DNA from: Falciphora oryzae
Taxonomy: Eukaryota > Ascomycota > Sordariomycetes > Magnaporthales > Magnaporthaceae
Assembly (NCBI GenBank): GCA_000733355.1
Contig: JNVV01000070.1
Location: 8,964 to 72,963, forward strand
Direction of reading: 5' to 3'
Length of the DNA: 64,000 bases
Within the stretch, counting starts at the first letter, position 1; the number at the start of each line of letters is the position of its first letter. This document shows, piece after piece, positions 57,250 through 64,000 of the stretch. The notes under the pieces are model-generated. The model saw only the letters and a program-made list of their open reading frames with translations, did no database searches and was not told the origin of the DNA. Both the position numbers and the translations under genes were made by a program.

Positions 57250-59110
57250 ACGTGGTTCACCACCGAGTGGCGCACACCACCGAGTGGCGCACCCACACCC
57301 GACCATTCGACAATCAATTCGCATACCAACCCAACAACGCCAGGAATCCATTCAAACTACTCAGAACTATATACATCGGACATTTCTACTTCTTTCTGAC
57401 AAGTGCGCGCATTGTGTCCGGTTTTGCCGCAAGTGCCACATCGCCGACGAGTCGTCGTCGCCCTCTTTTCTTGACCCCCATAGTCGCGCATTTCTTGCTG
57501 TAGCTGTCCATCCAGCTCCTGCTGGTCCAGAACATCTCGTACTTCGTCGATGGTAAGTGACCCTCCAAGTCGGACACGTGTTTTTTTAGCCCTCCGGCGT
57601 TTGCTTAATGCCTCGTTCGCCTTTCTAAGCGTGGACACCTCGGCTTGGAGAAGGGCTACCTCATGCATTATCGCTTTCGCCCCTTTTGCAATTTGGTCCA
57701 CAGCCGTATGAATAGGAGTCGGAGAGCTGCTTTGGTGATTGGAAATCCGAGTTTTAATGTGTTCGGATTGCGAAGTTGCTTCCCTAGCTGTCCGCGGCGT
57801 TTTGGAAGTCCAAGGTTCGGGGCCGTTTAGGGGCTCCCTCGGAGGAGTTGGAGTCCGTAGCCTCACATCCAGCTTTTCCAAAACCGAATCCGGATTGAAA
57901 GGAGCAAGGCCAGCCCCTCGAAAGCCTCCTCGGATGTTTCCTTCGGTCATGGAGTCAAAGAATGCCGCTTTGAACGCGGAAAGGAACTCGACCTTGGTCA
58001 CGTGGTTAACGTGCGACCTCATCAGGTTTTCGATTTGTCGACCGTACGCCTTTTTCATTGGGCTGAAGCACCCAACGTCAAGCGGCTGAAGGAAGTGAGA
58101 CGAATGCGGAGGCATGCAAAGCGTAATGATGTTGTGTTCTTGGCAGTAGAGCTCGAAATCCGTCGAATGGTGGCTTTCGTGTCCGTCCAGCACTAACAAA
58201 CGATAGGGGCCCTTCGTGCGCGACGCAGTGTGTTTGTCGAAATGCTGAATCCATTCCAGGCCGAGCTCGTTCGTAGTCCACCCGTTGGAACTTGTTGCGA
58301 TGACCCAATTGCGTGGGAGGTCGGTTTCCGAGTACCAATTGGCTAAGTGGTACTGCCCTTTGACGATAATGAAAGGGGGGATCGCCCAACCGCAACAGTT
58401 AACCCCTTGGATAACTGTAGCCCATTCCCGGTTGCCAGGCTGAACCAGCTTTGCTTTGCCACGGCCTTCCGATGTTGTAATAACCATGACGGCGGCGATC
58501 ATGCCCATAAGGAAGCCGGTTTCGTCGAAGTTATAAATGTCGTCATCTAGGATGCCATATTTGGCCACAGTGTTCCGCACAAGGTCGAACCATGCAGAAA
58601 CAAGCTTGGGATTTTCGCACTTGGCCCTTTGGTAATCGTACTTTCGAATCCAACGCGTGCCGAGCTCCGGGCGGCGCTTAACAAACCTCGCGGTCCAGTT
58701 GGTGCCGATAGTGCCCGCGTCGCGTTCGGCGAGCAATCGATTGGCCATATCTTCAACACCAGAAGGCCGGGGAGGAAATGCACGAAAATCCAGCTCGAGG
58801 ATGTATTTGACAAGCGCCTCCTCTTCGGATTCCGTTAATTTCCGACAATTGGCCATGCAATCGCGTCGAGCAGGTTGGCCGGCGCGTCGGCGACGTAATG
58901 TGGATTCAGGAATGTCGTAGATTTTGGCGGCCTCTCGCACACTCAATTGTGCATTAGATTGGATTGCCCGTATGGCAAGAACAATCCTCGCTTCTTTGGA
59001 TGTCGAAGCCATTTGTGGTTGTTGAGGAATTGAGGTTAGAAGTGGGAGACGCGACTGGCGATGGAAAACGCGCCACTCGGTGGTGTGCGCCACTCGGTGG
59101 TGAACCACGT
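57250..59110 (-). mobile_element. Pogo-like transposon copy d, intact
   Basis: 1861 bp with TA at 57248-57249 and 59111-59112. TIRs begin ACGTGGTTCACCACCGAGTG and contain a second CACCGAGTGGCGCAC. It encodes the only uninterrupted transposase of its family here and shows little RIP, so it is the youngest DNA transposon in the window and possibly active. Confidence 0.95.
57357..59012 (-). CDS. Pogo/Fot1-type DDE transposase, 551 aa
   Basis: Cut-and-paste transposase of the Tc1/mariner-pogo group. The start at 59012 (MASTSKEARIVLAIRAIQS) is chosen because the open frame upstream runs out through the TIR. Residues about 5-50 form a psq-type helix-turn-helix (LSVREAAKIYDIPESTLRRR), about 58-125 a CENP-B/Tc5-type DNA-binding domain (ALVKYILELDFRAFPPRP, NWTARFVKRRPEL). 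The catalytic core has D163 (NFDETGFLMG), D276 (VLDGHESHHS) and D312 (QPLDVGCFSP); 35 residues separate the last two, a DD35D arrangement. The C-terminal part has a probable coiled coil (about 435-475) and a zinc knuckle C525-C528-H533-C538. No internal stops or frameshifts. Confidence 0.9.
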   Translation of the reverse strand: MASTSKEARIVLAIRAIQSNAQLSVREAAKIYDIPESTLRRRRAGQPARRDCMANCRKLTESEEEALVKYILELDFRAFPPRPSGVEDMANRLLAERDAGTIGTNWTARFVKRRPELGTRWIRKYDYQRAKCENPKLVSAWFDLVRNTVAKYGILDDDIYNFDETGFLMGMIAAVMVITTSEGRGKAKLVQPGNREWATVIQGVNCCGWAIPPFIIVKGQYHLANWYSETDLPRNWVIATSSNGWTTNELGLEWIQHFDKHTASRTKGPYRLLVLDGHESHHSTDFELYCQEHNIITLCMPPHSSHFLQPLDVGCFSPMKKAYGRQIENLMRSHVNHVTKVEFLSAFKAAFFDSMTEGNIRGGFRGAGLAPFNPDSVLEKLDVRLRTPTPPREPLNGPEPWTSKTPRTAREATSQSEHIKTRISNHQSSSPTPIHTAVDQIAKGAKAIMHEVALLQAEVSTLRKANEALSKRRRAKKTRVRLGGSLTIDEVRDVLDQQELDGQLQQEMRDYGGQEKRATTTRRRCGTCGKTGHNARTCQKEVEMSDVYSSE

Positions 59111-60673
59111 TAGTAGCTTTTAAAAGTAAAAAATCTCTTCGCAATGTGGTACTACGAAGCTATCGCATAAATTTACACTAATGTAGGCCCAATATAGGGT
59201 TGGCTTTACGCGAACCGTTATAAGCGGAGTTAAGGTCGCTATCAAAGGTTCTAATAGCGGCTACGATACGTAATTTTACTGTAATAAAGCCGTTAAAGTT
59301 AGCTTCGAATATAAGGTCGAGTTTGCTTTCCTAATGGTTAAAGTCCTATATTAAGCTTGGAAGCTTTAATTCGGGCATTTTCCATAGGATTTTGTGGCTG
59401 CCTTTGTTTTTGTCGTACGAAGGAAAGATGTCGTTTTCCTCGTTGTCGTCCCTAACTAAGGTGTGGTACGACGGTGCCCGGGGTATCGACTGGTTGCCGG
59501 GTTTTCCTAACGGGCGGTTAACCTCCTGGCCGTGCTGCTACGGGGTTGAGTGTCGAGAATAAGCCGGGGCTAAAAGCTCGGGGTTAGGGTGATCCGGATC
59601 GTCCGAATCGTTTAGGAGGCCAAAGGCTTCGCGAATTGCCTTTCGTTCCACTAGGGCTTTTTGGAACTGTAATAAAATTTTAGTAGGGATGCAATCTCGC
59701 GTTACGTAATAGGCGAGCTATAAGCGGGTGTAAGATGCAACGCTATAAAGGCTGAAATCCGGATATCCTCGGGGGTTATTAGGAGTAGGTTGCTTTCGTT
59801 TAAAGGGAAAAGTGGATATCCCCGTTCCTGGATCCTTGTCCTAGCTTAGGTCGTTGAGGTTGACGAAATCGCTAAGGTCCGATAAATGCTGAAAGTTTAA
59901 ACAAATAAAGCTATCGAGTTGTAACAGGTCTTAGCCCTACTATAGCAAGCTACAGCAATGGCAAGCCTGGAAAGGGGGGGTTCTTTTAGGGAGATTTTAG
60001 AGGTCCAGCAGCTTAATAGTTGTATTCGTACAGGGCTAAACCAGCCTATGGTAAAGATAAAACAAAAACGATAGCTTGCCCTCCAGATTCCCTTTACAGG
60101 AGGTCCCTCGGGCCTTTCTTATGCCTGGCCGTCCGGCCGTCCTTCCGTTATCGTCGGTACGCCTCCTTTTTCGTGGCGTCCGTACGGGGCTGGGTATGCT
60201 TTGTCCTATTATTAGGGTTCGGAGCTTGGATGCGCCTTGACCGGGCTGAGCGTCCGTATTTGTGGAGGTCAGCTGGCATGCGTGTCAATAGAGCTGAACT
60301 CTTTTGATCCGCGCGTCCCTCAGGGCTTGCGCCCCTCTGGCTACCACCCGGAGTCCTCCCCTGAGGCCACCGGTGGCGGTTCCTAGGGCTGCTGATCATG
60401 GCTCTGTGCGGGGTGTTACAGAGGCGTGCCGACGGCAACCGAAGGACGGCCGGACGGCCAGGCATAAAAAGGGCCCGAGGGACCCCCTGTGAAGGGAGTC
60501 TGGAGGGCAAGCTATCGTTTTTGTTTCTACCTACCAATTACCATAGGCTTGTTAAGCCCTGCACAAATACGACTGTTGAACTGCTGGGCCTCTAAAATCT
60601 CCTTGAGAAAACCCCCCCTTTTCAGGCTTGACACTGCTGTAGCTTGCTATAGTAGGGCCGAAACCTGTTACAC

Positions 60674-60722
60674 TTTGTTTTAGGAGGTCTCCGAGCTTAT
60701 AGGAGTAACACTCCTACCAACA
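60674..60722 (+). repeat. 3' end of a W LTR
   Basis: 49 bp matching the end of the W LTR (TTGTTTTGGAGATCTCC... to CTACCAACA). The rest of the LTR is lost at the junction with the G LTR. Confidence 0.8.
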
Positions 60723-60734
60723 GCAAAACAAATA

Positions 60735-61150
60735 TACAAAATTGTCGGCAGATTTGGCCTTTTGTATTTCCTGGCGCTGCTATGTAACTCCGTCTGGCGT
60801 TTTTTGGAACTGTTTGTTTGGGTCCCCGTGCGTGGCTGGTGCCTCCTTTAGACCAGTAATTAAAATCTTTAGAATGGTGGGCGACAAAGGTGGCTGTTGT
60901 TTAGGTAGCAAAAATACGGTTCCCTTAACTGTCTCGGGTGGTTGCAGCAGTGGCCGTTACTGAATTGAAGCGGTATGTATCCGCTCCCTGGCCGCACCGA
61001 TCCTATTAAGGACGTCCTCGAGACGGAACGGTTCGATCGGAGTTTCGTTGTTATCCACGTAAACTTCGTCGACTCCAAAAGCGCTCTCCACGGCTTTAAA
61101 CGCTTTGTCGGTTCGTTGGATCAGTTTTTCTAGGCTTTCCTTTTAACATG
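60735..61150 (-). pseudogene. Unidentified coding remnant
   Basis: The minus strand reads LEKLIQRTDKAFKAVESAFG then VDEVYVDNNETPIEPFRLED and VLNRIGAARERIHTASIQ (about 61145-60961), a coherent amphipathic helical stretch of about 62 residues, then a TAA that could be a mutated CAA, followed by PPETVKGTVFLLPKQQPP. No Met start or known domain. It could be the tail of a host gene or of a transposon protein. Confidence 0.35.
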
Positions 61151-61159
61151 TCCAACTTT

Positions 61160-61930
61160 AACCAGAAAACTGCGAATCCCAGGTCTCATTCTTGAGTCCA
61201 AGCTTAACTATCGAAGGATAGACCGTATCTTGGGGATAGCCGCCTGTGGGCGTCCGGATAGACCTAATGCCACCCCGAACACAAGTCGCTGAAGAGCATG
61301 GTATGACAGGCGGCAACGGCGAAAGACTGGATACCGTGTAGACGCCCGCGGATCTGGAATTCGTCAAGTCGAGCGGCTTCTTCACCCAACCCCCTGCTTA
61401 GGTTGTTCGATTTTTGTCTTGCTGCTAACCGATTTGGCTCAGACTGCTTGGCCTCGTCGAGAGGAGTCCCAGGAGCGCGCAGGTCGTACATATCACGCTA
61501 TAGCGTTTTTTTTCATAACTTGCAGTGATTGCATGAAAATGCCGTGGTGGACAGCTGCAGGACCAGAGGGGAAGATGCTTGGGGCGGCCTTTCCTATCAG
61601 GTAATCCTTGGCAAACTGATGCACGAAGTAGATAGTTTCGCCGCGAACCGTGAGGAAAGAGCCGCCCTCCTCGATAATCTCCCCAATGTTTTTGACGCTG
61701 CTGGGAATCGCGACTGAAAATCCGGACACTGCGCCTAACTAGCAGTTGAAGCGGGCGGTAGGCCAGCGTGGCCATCGAAAGGACCATCCGACAGTACTGT
61801 ATGTCTGTGCTCGCCGGCCGCTCAATCTGCTCTATCATCCGCGCAAATAGATCGTCAAGGCCATTTGGTACGTCATCGACGTCAGGCAACCCAAGATCCT
61901 GCCTCCTCACATCAGCACCATGATGATATT
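61160..61930 (-). pseudogene. NLR (NACHT-type STAND) fragment
   Basis: Pieces downstream of a NACHT ATPase domain, as in fungal NLR receptors of nonself recognition: ADVRRQDLGLPDVDDVPNGL then DDLFARMIEQIERP and YCRMVLSMATLAYRPL (about 61920-61740), after a frameshift SGFSVAIPSSVKNIGEII and EEGGSFLTVRGETIYFVHQF, AKDYLIGKA, HHGIFMQSLQVM (61729-61493), then after a stop MYDLRAPGTPLDEA (61491 on). The P-loop part, the N-terminal effector domain and the C-terminal repeats are missing. Confidence 0.65.
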
Positions 61931-62091
61931 GTCAACATTGACGAGGTCTTGTCACGTACGACGTGCCACTGGCAAGTTTCCCCTGCGAGACAGGATACGG
62001 GAAGTTCGGGTGGAAAACATTGTTATCGCTCCAAAAACCCACCTCTTGCCATGATTATTCTCTCCCGTCCATAAAAGTTTATGGCGGCGCT

Positions 62092-63897
62092 TCAGAGCTC
62101 CCCCATCTCACCCTCCTCCACAGCCTGCGCACCACCAGTCTTCACCTTGATCTTCCAGACATTAAACGAGCCCGGCTCGGGCGTGTGGATCCCGCCATAC
62201 CCCGTCCCGAACATAACGTAGTCCTGCACCGCTGCGATGCCCCCTTTGAACACGGCATCCAGCTTGATCTGCCTCAGCACCTTGCCCGTCCGCTTGTCCA
62301 GCGGCGTCAGCAGACCGGGACCCACGGGCTCGATGCCCTCGCCCCGGCTCCCACTCGTGCCCACCAGCACCACGTCGTTGACCACGCTCGGCGCCACGTA
62401 GCTGTCGTGGTTGCGCGGTGCCGGCGTCAACCACAGGACGCGCCCGTCGCTCAAACTCGCGGCCCCAAAGGCGCTGTTGGACACGACCTCGCCGCCGTCG
62501 AGCATGGGGAAGCGCGAGTGGAGAGAGTTGGTGTTGGTGAAGTAGACGGCCGTGTCGTCGACCGCCACGCCCCAGGTGAGGCCGCCCTCGAGCCCGCCGG
62601 GACCCGTTACCGTCGCCCAGAGGACCCGACCGGCGGCCGCGCTGAGCGCGTATAGCATACCGTTCTTCTGCCCGGCTATGATGATGTCCTGCTTATCGGG
62701 CGTCGCCTCGCTGCCGAGTACAAACGTCGGCGCCATACCGAAGTCCGAGTCCAAGCCGGGCGTCTCCGGGCACGCGGCCGGGTTCGGCGGGAAGCCCGGG
62801 AAGTCGATGCAGCCGACGTTCCACGCGTCCAGCGGGCCCAGCTGGATGGCCCAGTTGACCCGCCCCGTCTCGAGGTCCAGCGCCAGGAGCGAGTCCTGAT
62901 AGGCCGTGCGCGGCAGGCAAGGGTCGTGGCCCGTCAGCCCCTGCTCGATGACGCTGATGTTGGCCGTCTGGCGCTTGCAGTCCTCGAACCCCTCGGGCAG
63001 CGAGTAGAGGTTGCCCGTGCCGAAGAAGATCTGCCGCCTGATGGGGTCGATGGACGGCTGGCTGCCCCAGACGGCGGCGCCGCTGAAGTTTGCGTTGGCG
63101 GGCGACGTGTGCGGGATCGTCTTGACGCTCCAGAGCAGGCGCAGCCGGCCGCTGACGAGGGAGACGGCGTGGAAAGAGCCGACGAATGAGCAGCACTGGT
63201 ACCCGACCGGCGCGATGGACTCGCTGCTCGAGACGCCAGCGTACAGCCTGCCGTCGTAGAAGGTAGGCGACTGCGTCAGGACGGCGAAGGGGTGCCGGTC
63301 CAGCTGCAGGCTGTCTATAAGGCGGCCGGAGCGCCGGTCGATGGCGAGGACAAGCGCGTGCGCCAGCGTCCCGACGAAAAGCGTTTCGCCGTCACCGTCC
63401 AGCGCCGGCGTCGTCCGGGACACTTTCGCCTTGAAATTCTCGATGGGGCCCGGGCGGAAGCCGTCGATGATGCGGGTCACGTTGGCCGTCCAAACCTCCT
63501 GGCAGGTGCGGTAGTCGAGCGCGACCAAAAGTCCGTCCCACGTCGGGTAGTATGCGACGCCCCCGGTTACCAGGGGAGGGGCGCTCTGGCCGGCGTCTGT
63601 GTACTGCACAGAGCAGACCTTGGTCAGGTTGGCGATGTTGCCCACGTCGATCACGGCGTCGGAGGCGGCCCAGCGGTTGTTGTAGATGCCCGCGCCCCAG
63701 CCGAGCCAGTTTCCTCCGCTCGGCGGCTGCGCGTCGGGGATCTGGTCGTCGAAGACTCCTTGCTCACGGAGCCCTGGCCTGTCAGTTCTTCCGTCCTGGG
63801 CTGGCATCAGGGGCTTCTGTTCTTGGTCCATGGCAGCAGCCTGGCAAACCAGGTTGGCCATCCCGGCCGCCGTAAAGAAGGTCTTGAGGCTCGGCAT
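62092..63897 (-). CDS. Secreted PQQ-type beta-propeller protein, 601 aa
   Basis: Intact single-exon frame. The start at 63897 is chosen because MPSLKTFFTAAGMANLVCQA is a plausible signal peptide, while the upstream in-frame ATG (63963) adds 22 non-hydrophobic residues. The mature part has repeated beta-propeller blades of the quinoprotein type: DGLLVALDYRTCQEVWTANV, GSFHAVSLVSGRLRLLWSV, DSLLALDLETGRVNWAIQLG, NGMLYALSAAAGRVLWATV, GLLTPLDKRTGKVLRQIKLD. Length and order resemble polyvinyl-alcohol-dehydrogenase-like or glucose-dehydrogenase-like proteins; several Cys residues (about 10) fit an extracellular protein. PQQ use and substrate are not shown by the sequence. GC-rich, no RIP stops. Confidence 0.85.
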   Translation of the reverse strand: MPSLKTFFTAAGMANLVCQAAAMDQEQKPLMPAQDGRTDRPGLREQGVFDDQIPDAQPPSGGNWLGWGAGIYNNRWAASDAVIDVGNIANLTKVCSVQYTDAGQSAPPLVTGGVAYYPTWDGLLVALDYRTCQEVWTANVTRIIDGFRPGPIENFKAKVSRTTPALDGDGETLFVGTLAHALVLAIDRRSGRLIDSLQLDRHPFAVLTQSPTFYDGRLYAGVSSSESIAPVGYQCCSFVGSFHAVSLVSGRLRLLWSVKTIPHTSPANANFSGAAVWGSQPSIDPIRRQIFFGTGNLYSLPEGFEDCKRQTANISVIEQGLTGHDPCLPRTAYQDSLLALDLETGRVNWAIQLGPLDAWNVGCIDFPGFPPNPAACPETPGLDSDFGMAPTFVLGSEATPDKQDIIIAGQKNGMLYALSAAAGRVLWATVTGPGGLEGGLTWGVAVDDTAVYFTNTNSLHSRFPMLDGGEVVSNSAFGAASLSDGRVLWLTPAPRNHDSYVAPSVVNDVVLVGTSGSRGEGIEPVGPGLLTPLDKRTGKVLRQIKLDAVFKGGIAAVQDYVMFGTGYGGIHTPEPGSFNVWKIKVKTGGAQAVEEGEMGEL

Positions 63898-63980
63898 GGC
63901 TGTTGAACCGCTACCTTGTGGATTTCCATTAAACATGGGCCGTAGTACCCGAAGTATCCCCAACGGACAGAGTTGCTTCG

Positions 63981-63989
63981 GTTTTTATA
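63981..63989 (-). promoter_or_regulatory. TATA box of the beta-propeller gene
   Basis: Reverse complement reads CCTATAAAAACC, about 85-90 bp upstream of the ATG at 63897. Confidence 0.6.
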
Positions 63990-64000
63990 GGCGGCGATGT

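Larger units (their letters stand above)
56700..59919 (-). pseudogene. G3 gag, split by pogo copy d
   Basis: Zinc knuckle CFKCGKPNYIxKD (about 56800-56830) and flanking gag on both sides of the pogo insertion at 57250-59110; the rest runs to the 5' LTR at 59920. Confidence 0.7.
51994..60420 (-). mobile_element. Gypsy chromovirus G3, full length
   Basis: Reverse orientation, 8.4 kb including an inserted pogo. LTRs 51994-52494 and 59920-60420, 501 bp each; target duplication GAGGC (51989-51993 and 60421-60425) is perfect. Same family as G1; stops throughout. Confidence 0.95.
51737..60672 (+). repeat. Solo G LTR split by element G3
   Basis: Pieces 51737-51993 and 60421-60672 join, after removing one GAGGC, into a 504-bp plus-strand G LTR. 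Its own outer flanks (CAAAA left, CTTTG right) do not match, so it was itself formed by recombination or has lost a flank. Confidence 0.85.

Noticed and set aside
63292..63906. 204-codon plus-strand frame
   Set aside because: Antisense shadow of the beta-propeller gene, Arg/Val-rich without motifs.

Overview
The window looks like filamentous ascomycete DNA, most likely Sordariomycetes. The signs are short GT..AG introns with CTAAC or CTGAC branch sites, Pezizomycotina-type proteins (NACHT, FHA-kinase and C2H2 families), and a central block of transposons full of C-to-T and G-to-A changes and TAA/TAG stops, the usual mark of RIP (repeat-induced point mutation). Two GC-rich host segments (about 1.8-15.1 kb and 60.7-64 kb) flank about 45.5 kb of nested repeats.

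Left segment. Bases 1-1377 hold an LTR-like end inserted in a truncated pogo transposon, which itself sits in nested MITEs. Host sequence then runs as follows: a metallo-beta-lactamase fragment (1.9-2.9 kb, minus); two decayed genes (4.6-5.2 kb and 5.3-7.9 kb), the second cut by a 430-bp MITE; an FHA/Ser-Thr kinase of CHK2/Rad53 type with three introns (to 9.8 kb); an old GC-rich Gypsy relic (10.2-11.8 kb); an intact 220-aa gene (12.4-13.1 kb, minus); and an intact 211-aa gene with a C-terminal Gln-rich tail (14.1-14.8 kb).

Transposon block. Three copies of one Gypsy chromovirus family ('G' here, LTR about 500 bp) form the frame. G1 (15165-21881, plus) and G3 (51994-60420, minus) keep perfect 5-bp target duplications. 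G2 (22035-50406, minus) is a chimera of two copies joined inside a solo LTR ('X'). Nested in these are an 8.2-kb Copia-type element with a complete target duplication (23097-31267), five pogo-like DNA transposons of which four are full length (about 1.86 kb) and one (57250-59110) has an intact 551-aa transposase, several palindromic MITEs with pogo-like ends, four solo LTRs (X twice, W and Z) plus a reverse G solo LTR, and a LINE ORF1 fragment.

Most unusual feature: a 7.15-kb element at 38941-46093 with 14-bp terminal inverted repeats and a 9-bp target duplication (one C/T mismatch). It carries a decayed RecQ-type helicase and, converging on it, a decayed protein resembling DUF6589. I know of no described transposon superfamily defined by that pair, so it is the best candidate for an undescribed system.

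Right segment (60.7-64 kb): an LTR scrap, an unidentified coding remnant, an NLR (NACHT) fragment, and an intact secreted PQQ-type beta-propeller protein (62092-63897, minus) with a TATA box. All family assignments are read from the sequence by eye; no database search was run.
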